From NCBI RefSeq assembly GCF_000006565.2, contig NC_031469.1:757245-821244 (forward strand): a stretch of 64,000 bases of DNA, written 5' to 3'. Below are positions 23,758 to 37,400 of this stretch, in pieces. The notes under the pieces are model-generated. The model saw nothing but the letters and a program-made list of their open reading frames with translations. It made no database searches and was not told the DNA's origin. The stretch is from Toxoplasma gondii ME49. Lineage: Eukaryota; Apicomplexa; Conoidasida; Eucoccidiorida; Sarcocystidae. Position numbers and translations under genes: made by a program. Each line of letters begins with the position of its first letter. Positions within the stretch are counted from its first letter, which is position 1.

Positions 23758-26700
23758 ATGCTGGCAACACCCTGCAGGAAAGGAATTCTCATCGTTATTC
23801 AGGAACGCTATAGTGTCGCTAATGGAGCGAATGTTTCTCTTTGACGGTTCGCAGTGTAGGGCTTCCTCGCAAACCGCAGCGGCGATCAAACAACAATTAG
23901 GGTGCGTACGGAAACTCGACGTGTGCACTTGGCAGAATAAGAAGTTTTTGCCAAGAGGACCACTGTATGTACCCTTCGCACACCTTGGCAGACCGCGAAA
24001 GGCTGCAGACGTTTGCGGGATCTAACAAGGGCACATTTAAGGTTACTTTTGCCGTTCACTTTATTTTCTTACATGAGACGAGTATGGACACTGGTGCACC
24101 TGGACGGTGCTGAGTATGTATTCGAATGCCGAACGCCTTGCTCGTCATACGCGTGAGTGGATCATAACCTGGAGTAAATGCTGATACAAGTGAGAGCATG
24201 TGTCGAACGAAAATTAGTGTTCACGCTGATTTCGATGAACGAATCGAAATGTTGCGCGAGAATTTTTCTCGAATGTTTAACTTCTGAAAGTGCATGTCTT
24301 TGCATACTAGGAGTGTCAGATGTGAGTATTAACACTTTGAGAGCAACGGTTATAGGGATTCATGGACAAAAGGGCATGATCAAAGGAAAAGGCTCACTGA
24401 GTCTTTGTACTGTTGGCACCACTGTAGACATCCCCAATTTCCAAAAGCAATCTATCTTTTTAGTGTTGGTAACGGCGGTTCTGTTCGCGGCGCGGAGGGG
24501 AAGTGAATTGCGAGAAGGCACCAGCATTTCTGAGCGGGCCAACTGCACATGTATGTGACATCGAGTGTGCACGATTGGCGGAGAAATCACGTTTACTGTA
24601 TTTTACCTGGGGTAGCATCTCTGACGGGAACTCCAGCTGCACTCGTGATTCTTTTAGTTGCGGAAAACAGGCGTCTAAGATGCAAAAGAATAAGCACGAA
24701 GCGGCAGGTATCCAGCAATTCACAAGGGTCAAATCGTTACCCGTACGTGGATCTGTGACTGCTAGAGTTGTCTTCATTAACTCAAAAAATTTGAAGACAG
24801 CGACTTTGCTGGCTAAAGGATCGGTGTAGTCCGGAAGGTGTCGACCCGTGTGTGCGCGTCGTCACTATTTTTCAAATGGAAAAAGTTTATGAGCCCAAAC
24901 ACCCGTAATTGCATGTTTGGAAAAACAAGCCTGCATCTACGCGCGGGGGACTTCGGTCCGATGACTGCGACCTAACAGTGTTTCTTTTTGTGGTGGTCGT
25001 ATTGTGTGTGTGTGTGTACGCGATTGAAAGTGAAGTGATGCGAATAATTTAGTTGGGCGTCGAAACCAGCCTTTTGGTGGATGCCGTCAAGCAAAAACCC
25101 AACCTGTAAGAGTCCAGAAACATTGTGGGTTACATTCGTGAGCAGTGTCACCTTAAAATACAGGACGAATGACTTTCTCGGAGATGGCCGACATGTATCG
25201 CTTGGGAGACACACCTTGTCGGTCTTCCTGAAATACCTATGAGTACTGAGGGGAGCTATCGCAATTCAAATCATCATTCTTCACTGTTTTCCAACCTGCG
25301 ATTCTAGCAAGGACAGACCTGCAACAAAAGATTGAAAACGCAACGCGCCTTTTTTTGAGTTTTCCATTGGCGGTGTACAGGAGGGGCCAGGAAGTGGCGC
25401 ATATGCCGATGACGCGAAAAACAATGCGCGTAACTGATTGCACTATGAATGTATCTCTCCCTGAACATAAACTGCCCACGGTGGAACGATGCATCTTGCT
25501 GGCTCCGCCCGTTGTAACTGTTGTCACAATGAGTTACGAAACTCTGGTGACTAGCAGATGCTGGTGGCACTCGAACATGTTCTTGCTGGAAAGATTATAG
25601 CATGTCCATCGCTGTTGAGTCTTCTTTTTCAGCATTAGTTGTTAACACACCGCAGTAGCGATGGTCCACTGAAGAAACGAATGACATCTGTGAAGGGGGA
25701 GGGGGGTAGGAGCGGTTGAACGCTGAATTCACGCGATATTCAGCAGTTTACTGTCAAACTGTGTATTGGAAAGCATCAAGGTTTTGTGTTTCACGAAGCG
25801 TCACGAGGAACTAATCACGTCGCAGTGAAGTACAAAACTAACCACAAGTGGATATCGCCGACTTTCGCTGCTCTCCGTGCCTTCAGATTAAGTCCCATGT
25901 ATCTGGCATCAGGATGTGTACTTTTTGCTCTGCAAAAAATACTGCTTAGTGCAAAACAGAGAAATGCAACAGAAACACACCGATAGGCAATAGAAAAACC
26001 TTACACAATTGCGTTGCTCGATCTTGGCAAGGGCGCCTTGTTCCGGCGCACGTATACATCCAGCATAGCCATGGCTGCTTATTGCACCGATAAAACCATA
26101 AAAGAAGCGGTTGTGGCTTTTTTATGCGCCACTGTGCTTGCGAAAATTGTTGCTCATACGAGTCACTCGTGCCAGCGTATCACTGAAGTGACCAAGTTCG
26201 GGTTTTGCCTTAAACAGGGTAGACCCTACACAAGACTTTCAGTATCCAAGGTACCGATCAAGCAAATACTAAGTTGCGGTGTTCACCCAGCCCAGTTATG
26301 GAGCCTGAATGAAGCCTTTAATCAGCGAACCAACACTACAGATTTGATGGACGGAAACTGGAGCCGCGGAATATGCGGGGTACATACGATATGCCGTGTC
26401 ATCCACGTGCTCATTCTTGTGCTGGGCGTTCTTATTAAAGGGTCAGTGTGCGCCACCGGGCGCACTGTCTACAGAAACATGGCCCACTGAAACGCGATGC
26501 GTATAAAGAACATCTGCTCCTTCTTATTCACATGATTACTTGAGGGATTCTTGTTCTAAATAATTCTACTCGATTGGAACATTATGGCGAGCAGGACAGG
26601 GAGTCGTTTCTGTCTCATCCGAGGCACATTTAAACTCTACATGCTCTTGTACGTAAACCCTACTGAGGAATATTACCTGAGGACAGAAGCAAGCTTAAGA

Positions 26701-29140
26701 GTTCAAAAAGACAGCTGGGACTCAAAGATGCGTACTGTATTTTGAATGTTATCTGCTTTGATTGGACCTTTCACATCCTTACTTTTGACCGTGTTTGCTT
26801 CCAGGCGGCTCGTGAGTCCGACATCACAGTTGATGGGATTTCCCGTTCCAGCACACGACCCGGAGGACGCTACGCAAAGGTGATTTAAAACCACAGTGGC
26901 CCGACAGGAGAAACGAAAAATTTTAAGTTGAAAGCAATCTTTGGGACACACGCGGGCAAATCCCCGCAAAAATGCAACCGACGGCTGTACAGCGCACACC
27001 GTCTGAGATCTTCTCATGCTACTCTGGGCACCCGCTCTTCCCCAGCGCATTTTGTTTCTTCCATAAAGGGTCTATCCCTCGGGGCAGAGGGAGACCTGAG
27101 CCGCGTTCCCAGCACTTCGCATGTTCCAGTCACAGACTACAAAATTAAGGCTTGCACGAGAATATCTGGAATGCTGTCGACAAAGCAGACGTTATGCAGC
27201 CACGACTGGGGTGAGTCTTCTACCCGTGAACCAACAGCAGATCGACTGGTGTACACTGGACACATGTCGGCACTGCTCGCTGTCAACAGCGTAGTAGACA
27301 TCCCAGTCCCCGCCTCAGCGCAACGAGAGCGCCATGCGAAGGCAAATCTCGGCAGCCGAAGGATGCAACAATACAATAACGGCGACCAGTAACGGCGCCG
27401 AATCACGAAATAGAGAAACAATTTGCCTCCCTACATCTCGTTTAACACGGATAACACGGTGATCGAGAGGATAAATGACAGACACATGGATAAAAACGAC
27501 AAGGACAAGTGTGTCTCACGTCGTGCACGTTTATATATTAACGCACCCTTTCAAAACGTTGAGACCTAAATGATTTGCACTCCGACAGTGTCAAAAAGTA
27601 CCTCCGTTGGTGTCCGAACGAAAAATCAAATAAACTCTGCCACCTCCTCCCCCCGCCCTCCCAAAACCCCGAGAACAAGACGACGGGGCACTTCGCGCCG
27701 ATCTCACATGAAACTGTTGAGGCCCACAGAAAATGAAACGTGTCTTCCACCACCGCAAGACATTTCAAATAATTCTGAATACGAATTACTTCTCCCCAGA
27801 CACATAACTGAAATTTCCGTAGAATCGGGAACCTGTTGGTAACCACATGGCTCTGTACACCAACAACGTGCATGCTGCACACGCACACGCGACCGGAATT
27901 TAGACGTTGCGAGGCGCCTCTTCGTTCGCCATTGCGGAATGCACGACGGACTAGCGATTCACAAAATGCAAACGAGCAACTCCAATACTCCGGTTCTGCT
28001 GTTAGTTCCCGGTAGCGAATTGCAACAATGAAGCCACGAACAACACAATTCTCATACCTTATGAAACACCTCTGTAAACCGAAAACGACGCACTTTTGAG
28101 CGGTGACTACGGCACCCACCCCAGCAAACAATACAAACACCCCTGCTACTCTCCGGATATGGAAAGCGGGGAAAACAGCCACCACGCAAAATCTGGGGAA
28201 AAAACGCCAGCATGAGCTTGTCACCTTTCTTCTTCACACACTTGGTAAAACAGCAGGTGTGTATGATAAAAAAACTGAACACACACATGCGAAGAACAGC
28301 GGACGCGATGCCACACTTGATCGGCAAGTCTCCCTTTCTTCCCACTACGCAAAATACCATTAAAATATTCTCTGGACGCCACAATAACGTCCCCGTCATC
28401 AGCCACACGGTCAAATTCACATTTGACAAGATCTCTTGAGCATGTCACACGCAGGCTGCACACTGCACGTACAGTTTTCCTTTCCGCTACATTGACTCTG
28501 GGAGCCTACAGACAATTGCCAGTCTGAGGGCCTTCGCTGAACCACCGGAGACTCTCCATTGGAGACTCTCTTTGTCGGCCTGACCTGTTTGTCCTTGCGC
28601 TTCTCCAGTCTGTGACATATCAAGCGACTAAGCTGCATGGCTGCTGATCAGATGACACGTTGACCTTTGGCCTCAGGAGAGACCTGAGTGGGGGGTCAAA
28701 AACACAGCCCGGTGGCAGCTGGCAAGTTTTCGATCAGCCCTCCTGTGAGTAACTGATGCAGAAGTGTCACAAGCGGCCGAAAACACACCAGTTTCCCCTC
28801 TGTCCTTTGCCGCCTCTTTGGTGGGCGCGGGGCCACAAATCGCGGGGACGGACGATCGGCTGACTTCTTTTCCATGAACCGTTTTGCGCCAAAGACGGTG
28901 AATGCTCGTTTTGAACACGCCTCGTTTCCCTCAAAAGGGTCATTCTTCTCCCGATTTCAAAAGATTATGACGCATTTCTGCCGCAGAAGGACAAGCACTG
29001 CATGCACTCTCCCTGCAGCGCAAGGACCTCGCTCTTCTTCATCTGCCGCTTCCCTGTTTTGCTAGCTTTCCCGATCGACCGCCTTTTCCGCCTCCCGCAC
29101 CCTCAAACAACCACTTGCTCACTCCGTCAACTATCTTGTG
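23758..29140. other. Gene-poor region between convergent genes
   Basis: This interval lies between the 3' end of MOG1 (+) and the 3' end of the large minus-strand gene, so it holds both 3' untranslated regions. I recognise no gene. Open stretches without supporting signals include 26014-26490 (+, 158 codons), 26928-27392 (+, 154 codons) and 27538-28224 (-, 228 codons). A (TG)n run is at 25003-25017. Confidence 0.5.
25003..25017. repeat. (TG)n microsatellite
   Basis: A simple run of about seven TG units in non-coding sequence. Confidence 0.8.
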
Positions 29141-32100
29141 TCAATCGTCGCCAGACGGGACCTCAGGAAGAGCATTTCGTGTGCTCTCGCTGTTTTCGGA
29201 CTTGGGAAGCGATGCTCGCGGGAGCATGGCGACAGTGACAGAGTGACCTCGGAGCGCAGACGATGTTCTTCCCACCAGTGAGTCGTACTCCGCGGTGTCT
29301 CTTCTTATGCGTCCGATATTTTCAGCCAAATACTGCAGCGCATATTCTCTTGTCACTTCCTCGCTCTCGGGATGGTCTCTTGTTTCGCCGACCTGGGCGA
29401 CACGCGCATCGCGCTCTCCGTACGATGAGCGCGACGAGTCGCCCCGTTGATGCGGCGCTCGAGAATACTCGTCTTTCATGCCATCCAGTGTCTGCATCTG
29501 CTCGTACGCATTCGCCACTGCGGGCTGCTCCTGCTGGGTTAGTTGTTGGTGTACCCGACGGGATGCCTCCAATGTGTCTTCGTCAGGATCTGCCAGGAAG
29601 TGCATGCACACGAACAACAAAGTACATGTACACATCCGGTGCAGACCCTTCCGCCAGCAGTCGACGTCAGGAACTGCTAAAAACTGTCAAGACGTTACAG
29701 GACCGACCTCTCGGCTTCCCTACCACCATTCTCCAAACGTAGGTCTCTTAATGGGGCTTCGCGACACCTCAAGACACAACCACGACACCCGGAATGTTTG
29801 TTGTATCAGTATCCATGTTGTTCGTCACTGCTGCGTGCTCCGCTTCATGTGATCATGTTTCCGAAACTCACATCGTGCGATTGGATGAGAAAAAAGACCG
29901 CAGATCAATCCTCGGTCGAACGAAAGGCCCTCGCGCCGCCGAAGATGCGCAACAGCGGCGTCCAAAACGTTCAGGGAGGAAGAAACCTGGTGCCCGCTAT
30001 GGCATCTAGCTCCAAGACCCAGATCGAGAGCAGTTGCCACGACACACGACGCAGTGCTTCCGGCGGATCCCACATATCTTTCCTCCGGTGTCTGTGCATC
30101 AGGACCGTTTCGTCGCCACCTGTGGAAAGCAACAGCGTCGACATCACAGAAGAAACGGATATTCGAGGCATGCATATTGTACTGGGAGCTCCCTAGTCGA
30201 CAAGGTATTGCAGAACCACGGTCTTGGATCTACTAACATTGCACGCAGACCAAAACCAGCAGTGGAAATGCACGGTACCCTGACGTCGCCAGGATAGAAA
30301 CACTCTTTCCTCATCATATGTTGAGCCGTCTCTACTTCCCACTCACAACTGGGCGTCCTGCTCAGACGCCGGCGTTGTCGCATGTTCAGTCGACATTTCA
30401 GCGGCGTCGTTGTTGCTCAGACAAGCACCTAGCGAAGAATCGGGGATCGCGCAATCACTGAGAAGAGTCCGAGCTAGTCGTCGACTCGCGTGTTCTTCTT
30501 CCAGTGCCGTCAAGCCAGGTGAATAGAATGAACTTCCTCGCTGACCGCCACTGGATTCCCTGGGATTCCCCGACGGATACATTTCATCAAGCGATGGCTC
30601 CCCGTGGATTCGATCATCGTAACTCTGCCGACTGGCCTGAAACGCGATACAGAGACACGGAACGAGGAAACACATCAGGAACACTGACACCGAATGACAC
30701 CGAATCTGTGGTCTCTACCCACGCGTCCTTTAACAAGGCACGAGTCACAGAAGATGGAACTAACCGACAGTATGAACCAGCTGTCAGAGGGAGACAGAAT
30801 GGTACTCCATTTTGATGAGGACGGTTACAGTTTACAGTAGACACAGATCTACTAAGCGAAGAAGCAACTCTCCCTTCAGCGGCTTTCCTATGCTATGGCA
30901 CGATCACGGGAGCTCTCTGGCACCCCTGCGTCATTCACCAAGTTGCCACCGCAACGCTTGTCTCGTGTCTCCCCAGCTCTTCAGCTCGTGCTTCCTCCTG
31001 TCTTCGCCATCGACTTACCAAAACATCCTGACCTAAGCCACGCTGCAAGTCAACGCCTGACAGCCGATCTGCCTGAAACACCGCACCGCTTGAAATATCT
31101 TCCCCTGCTCCACCTCTGTTCTGTTGCGTTGGCGAAGAAGCCGCGGCTGCTTGCAGAGCCCGCGCGTACTGGACGAGGACCGGAGGTTCGTTTGGTGTGT
31201 CCGATAAAGAGGTAGTGAGATTGCCGGCTTGCATGGGACCTGCACCTGGAACGTCTGCTGCGTCCCTTCGTCGTCCCTCCAGTCCTGTTCGCGACGCAGG
31301 AGGCCATCCCGGAAAGGGAGCCACAGGGAAGTTCCTCCCTCGCGTACCGAGTCCTGGGTCGGCTTCGTGAAACTCGCTTCCCAAACTGGCATGGCCATAC
31401 GCGTTTTGGTCAGACAAAAACATCGCAGTTTCTCTCGTCCCGCCTAGCCCCGGATCCGCTCCCTCTTCAAATGAGGGGTTCCACAGTCCGCGCTGGTCGC
31501 CGTTGCCTTGAGACACGCCGCATGCAAGAGGCTTCTCCTGGAAAGCAGACGACAGATAAGGGGACGGCACGCCGCCGGATATCTGCGATGAATTTCCTGA
31601 GCGTCCAGAGCTCATTGCTGTCGAGCCAAAGGCCTCATTTCCATCACGGCCGGCAAGGGACAGCAACACATTTAGCGCCGACAAAGTGTGGCCGCCTCCA
31701 CGGGTTGTGTCAATCTTCCAGCATCCGTCTTCGCTGTGGCGCGGCGCAGCACCATCCTGGTAGCACCTCTGTACGGAAGACGTATCACTTGGAGCTGACC
31801 GTGCAGCCTTCGCTTGAAGCCTGGAATGCGCAGTCTTCACATTCATAGCAGTTTCTTCTCCCAAGCCAGGTGGGCCTCCCTGTTCCCTCTCCCACAGTCT
31901 TGACAACGTGGTGGCTTGGCCCGTGGCATCCGCCCATATCGAAGGCCTACAGCCAGTCAGCCCGGCACCTGCCGACGGATCCTGGAAGAAATCCTCAACA
32001 GCCACTCCGAAACGTTCAGCATCCGCGGAGCCGTCAATTTCCCTCAAAGTGCCCCAGGCGGCAAGTACGCGTGCCATATCTCCGTCTTTCGCAGTCCCGC

Positions 32101-34465
32101 TGTTGCCCGTCCGATGCTGTTGCCTCTGCGTCTCGCGTTTCTTCTTTGCCGACGCGTTTCCAGTTCCTGCCACGTTCGTTCCTTCACCTCCCCCTGGTCT
32201 ACACTCCTGGCAGTCCCTACTTTGGGCTCCAGCCGACTTCCCATGCGCGCGCCCGCCCCTCCGTCCCTTCGCCACCTTCTCGACGCCGCGCTGGGGCTCC
32301 ACTGCCTCCGCCACCTGAAGCCTGTGATACTCTTGACCTGCCAACGTGGATCTCGCTTCCGCCTCACGCCCCCCTTTGCCTCGATTCCGACCTGCTTGCG
32401 TCGCACGTCCGGCCAACTGCGACACTTGCGCACAGCGGACCCCTTTCCGTTTCGCCAGACCCGAGTTGACGCCACAGTGGCCTGATTCTCCCTTTACCGC
32501 TTGCGGGTCGACGCATTCCGAAACGCTCTTGACACGGTTCCATGCGGCGTGGGTCTTGGCGCCGTTGTGTCGTCCCAAGCCCTCGACGGAACCTCGATTT
32601 TGCTCCAACTCGATCCGGACTTTCCTCAAGTTACTTAGGCGAGTTCCTCCTTGCATCGCGGCGCCGACAGACAGGCGCGTGGATGGCTGCCTTCGACTCC
32701 TTCCTCCGTGGTCGACCTCCTGTGAGAGCCCATCGTCTCCAGATAGTCGACCTACGCACTTCTGCACCCGGGAATTCCCTCCGCCTCTCACTCCCAGCAC
32801 GACCTTTTCCTCTGTTCCAGGCGCTACACCCGCATGTGCAGGAGAGCCAGACCTGATATTCCCCGAGCCATCTGAAGACGCTGGTGGTCGCTCTTTGGAG
32901 TCCACGGTTTCACGTTCCAGCCGTGTGGAGTCAAATGCTGCATCAGAAAGAAATGCATTCGGCTTTGTAGCCAGAGCCTTTTCAGGGATGCGCGAGTCAG
33001 ATGTACTTGCTGATTCGGCGCTGCCAGTGTGCACGACTTTCCCGCGCTCCTCCACCAAATCCTCTGATTCAGGTTCAAGGGATTCCACCGGCGGCGTTTC
33101 GACCGTGGCACTGTGAATGATGACGTCGAGAACAAGAAGATTTTCGTCACGATCTGCAGCTGAAAGAGCTGCAAAGTTGTGGACGCCGTGCCAGAGAGTA
33201 CCTTGCTGTCGACTGCTGTACAAACAGCGGCCCGAGTCGACGAGCACACGTCCAGGTGTCCTCTCTCTATCGTCCCCAGGAGGTCGTGTGTCACATAATG
33301 CACCCTGGAAGGATCCCCCCTTCTTGTCATTTGCGCTTTGCTCTGCCATGGCAGGTTCTCTGAACTCTCCACTGGCCACTCCCTCGGGGGGCTGGAGCTT
33401 CCCCTCATCCCCGTTTCTCCGGAAATCTTGTTTGCCAACGCCTAGCTCTACCATCTGGATTGAAAAGTCCATGGTCACATACGCGCAGCACGCAACGAAA
33501 ACCCCAAAGCGACAGGTGTCCCAATCGAACGTCGTTTTTTCTTCCCCCAACGAGCGATCCACGAATCGCTGGTTGGCGCCCTTCCCACCTTTCTTCAAAA
33601 TGCCTGGAAACAGTCCTTCCGTTTGCCTCACTGACGGAGATGCGGTTGAAGATGCTGTCGGTCCAGTTGAACGTGAGCCACACGACAGCGACCGATTGCC
33701 GTTTCCGCATGTCTCGTCAGCGGGCGGATGCAGCGGATCCAGCCGTATATACAGAGGGCCCCCGACAGATTTTGCGTCGAAGGGCGGCGAGACGACACTC
33801 TCAGCTCTCGCCAGTCTGTTAAGAATGGCTTCGACATTGTATAGATACCACCTCAGGCGACAGACTGGTTTCTCTTGGTCCCTGCCCCCTTTGTCGCTTT
33901 CCGTCTGCTCGCCCGTCCCTCCTTCCCCGGCCTGTTTGGTCCCCTCGACTTCCGCACACTTCTCCAGTGACTGCGGACTTCCCCCGCATGTACATGCACG
34001 CCGGTCTCTGCATGCAGAAGACAGACGAACATTTTCCGGCCCCTGATGGTCTGGACACGAGTCAGCTTCCGTCCGCGACGGCCATCCCGTTATTTCTCCT
34101 GTGCAGAACGCGCAGAAGGTCGCCTGGGTGGACCCTGAAAGTGAAGCGTCACCGCCTGCATTCGTTACCACGCCGGCTTCACGTGGGGAGAATGAAGACC
34201 CGCCAGGCACTTCTGCTGTAGACAGTGTTCCTTCGTCTGAATTTCCGCCCAACCGCTTTTCAGTCGGTGAACCATTTGCCTCTGTGGGTGAAAAACCTGG
34301 GACAGCACCTGGCGTGTCGGAAGAAACACACACACCAGTGTTTGTGTCGCCTGTGGTCGGATCGCAGAGTTCTCTCTTTTCCTCATTAGTGCCACCACAG
34401 GACGCGCCTTCGTCCTCTCTGCTTCCTCTCCCCTTTCGGGAGACATCCATGAAGCTCTCCTTCAT
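29141..34465 (-). CDS. Large mostly disordered protein with a possible interrupted MATH/TRAF-like domain
   Basis: Exons read on the minus strand: 34465-30939, 30631-30347, 30119-29872, 29589-29141; phases agree and give 1502 residues. The first exon alone holds 1175 codons. An in-frame TAA lies one codon before the ATG at 34465, so the protein starts there or nearby. Most of it is Gly/Ser/Arg/Gln-rich and probably unstructured. Three ordered blocks stand out: 203-246 (LRWYLYNVEAILNRL, SPPFDAKSVGGPLYIRLDP), 318-343 (CRFGVFVACCAYVTMDFSIQ) and 424-455 (LWHGVHNFAALS, ENLLVLDVIIHSATVE). Their order and spacing of hydrophobic residues resemble the strands of a MATH/TRAF domain (W-x-I start, SPPF...G...L-x-L, then the H-G-x-H-x-F and LVxDxLxI end) separated by disordered inserts. 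A Cys-rich stretch (118-170) precedes them. The second junction (GGCCAG|TCGG) is the least certain. It is downstream of and co-oriented with the channel gene. Confidence 0.72.
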
Positions 34466-37400
34466 CACTTAGATCACTCGGCACCCTCGACTTTCTCTCA
34501 AGACCGCCTTCGGAAGAGGGTCCGTCTGAAGCCTGCTCTTCTCTCCACGCCAGAAGTCTCCGTAGCCTAGAGACAGATGTTGAGAAAGCCGAACAGCTTG
34601 TCACCCTTGGTCAGGGTCACATCGTTTCTGGCCCCCCAAGATGAAACGGATAGGTTCTCTGCACAGCGTCCACGTTTTTGGCCATGGCCTCCACGAAGAC
34701 GGGTCCGTTTTCCACGGTCTTCCCGTGTCGATGGCTTTAGAAAGTTTCAGGACACAAAGGAAGCCGTATGTGTAGCCACTTGTCCCCTGGGAGTCAACCG
34801 TTCCCTGCTCTTCCTGGGGACGGAGGTGTCACCAAAATGTTTTCGTCTTCTCGCAAATTCGCCGCGTCACATTCCCAGACGCTTGAGTCGGTGCAAGCCG
34901 GCGACTGGCAGCGGGGACGACTCCGGGAAATTTCAAACTAGAAAAAATGTGGCACGTCGGACTTGTTCGGTTCACACATTTTCGAGAATCAACTTGTGAC
35001 TGCGAACCGATTGGGAAGCGAACAGCGGAGAAGCGGAACCACCTGTTAACACTGAGAGCATTCAGTGAGGTGGAGTTCGGCGTTACGAGCGATGGGCTTA
35101 AAAGGCCCTGAAGGACTGAAGTAAGCGAGGGAAAGGCACCGAGAAAAAAGGGAAGTCGTAGAGTGAGAGCGGAATCCCACTTCAGCTTGTTGCCTTACTT
35201 AAGTATCGCATCTGAAATGCACCGGGGGGACACATTTGTCAGCGCTAGAGAAGAAAAAAAAGTTCAACACAGTTCTGCGCACCATCCGGACGACTCGGAA
35301 GTTCTTTCACACTCGCGAGACGTGGAGGGAAGCGCGCATGCAAAGGAAACGCCGCAGGAGGGCCTGTGTGAAGGCGAGTTAAGGCACAACAATCCCAGGC
35401 AAGTGCGCTGCGGATTCACAGAAAGGAATGAACTGTGTGATGTGGCCGAAGGAACGACGGAACTGTCTCGCAAACTGGCCGGCAGTCTACCTCTGCGCAG
35501 ACATGTGTTGCGGGCTGTACATCAGATACGCAGTCACGGGAGAGCCAGGGGATCCGCAACACAGACAAACAGCACTTCCAGCGGTATATGGCATTCTTAT
35601 CCCACATGAGGCAACATGACAAACAAGGCCGATCCATCGGGAAAACCCTCCATAGCTTTGTCCTCAACTTTCGAGTACCCTCTGTCAGCGCACGACACAC
35701 ACGCACCAGATGCTCGCAATGAACTCTCTGCACGCCTCGTCCGCGACAGGGGGGAGGGCAAAGAACTTGTGCGGAATTGGATGGCGCCAGAATCGCCGAG
35801 AGGTGGGACTGACCCTCTTCAGCACACGTGTTGGGTGCAATCGCGACTTCCCTTCCGTGTAGCGTATGATACACCACAGTTCCCCTGCGACACGGCACAC
35901 TCGGAAACTACTTGCTTTTCAGCAAAAAAAACTTTGTTTCAACGGAGTTCATACTGGAGAACCGCGCCGGTGGTCTTCCTTCCCGCCACTCTTTGCGGCA
36001 TGCAGGACCATGAACCGAAAACTCTGCTGATTTAAGTTAGACAGAAAAACAAGCATTGTTTTGCGACGGAATGCGAAATCTACCGCGTTTCAGTTTGCAG
36101 TTGTTCACCCAAATGTTTCTACACTGCAACTGATGGCTCCAGGGAGAAAAATGGAATGGAAGCAGACCCTGTTTGTGAGACGAAGAAGACGGCGTAGACA
36201 GGCATACAGTCCCATCAAATAATTCAGGCGCGGCCTGTCATCTGGGCCCCAAAACAAAGGAGCGGAGGCGGGGCACAGGGGAGCAAAAGGCGGGGATACT
36301 CCATGCCAATGGATATAGAATCAACAACGTCTTGCCGATGCATATAAAAATACCAAAGAAAAAAATGCCCCCAAAACGTAGTTTTAATGCACACCAGCAC
36401 TTGACAATGATGATAATGACAGTAATCGAAAATCACGATACGGACGATCCTCCCGCGGCTGCGCCGCCAGCCCACCACACCACTCACTCTCTCGCAACCG
36501 AGCGGAACTGGAGGGTCGAGAGGGTACCCGCAAGAGCGCAGTCCACCAACTATCCGTTACCACCATAAAGATGGATTCCTGTGGTCTGCGCTGACGCCTG
36601 TCACTGTCATCATCCATAAGCCATCAAATGAACGGCAACTCCTGTAGATTTACGCAAAACAATAGGAACAACCCGGCGGATTTTTACTGCTGCCGACAGA
36701 ATTGTTGGCTGCGGGTCCTACACTTCTTTACCTACGGGACTGGGGCTAGACAACCGAAGACACTGCTAGATTCCCCCGGAAATCATGTGCATGCATCGTG
36801 GCCGAGAAGGAAAACTGCAGAAGAACGATGCAAGCGTTTTCCTACTCGTGTCTAGAGACTGGAAGGTGGAGTGTTCCGTAAAACGCTCCTTGTGCTGTGT
36901 ACCCACCGTGCCCATGCCGCGGCGCTGTGTGCATTTTCAGTGCGTCGTTGAGCGCGACAAGGATGGGGGCAACAGCGAATGGCCTGTGTGTATACCGGGC
37001 AAACAACCAAAAAGGACCGGCTTCCAACAACCCTGCAAAAACTAGCCAATTACATTGAATGAACATCCAACTTTAGACATCACCATGTAGCCACCGCGAA
37101 TAGTCTATCTTTCACGCAAACATTAAGCTTGCGCCACCACGAAGGCTTAACGTCGCGATGCACGACAGTGAATCAGCGAAACCATCTCTGCGGTATATCC
37201 AGTTGCGCTGCGACAGTGTTTCTAACATTGACAGGGCTCGGGATCCGCCATGCGTCAGTTGATAAGTGGGACACGCAGCCATTTTTCTAAAATAATTATT
37301 TGTGGTGTCTGGTCGTTGCCTCGACACTCATCGGTGGCTGCTGGCAAGGATTCCACTGTGCCAGAGGCGTTATGCGAGTTCCAACGAGTCACAAACCACA

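Noticed and set aside
30895..34472. Several 70-300 codon plus-strand frames opposite the large minus-strand exon
   Set aside because: They are antisense shadows of a single 1175-codon exon whose splice phases fit three further exons.
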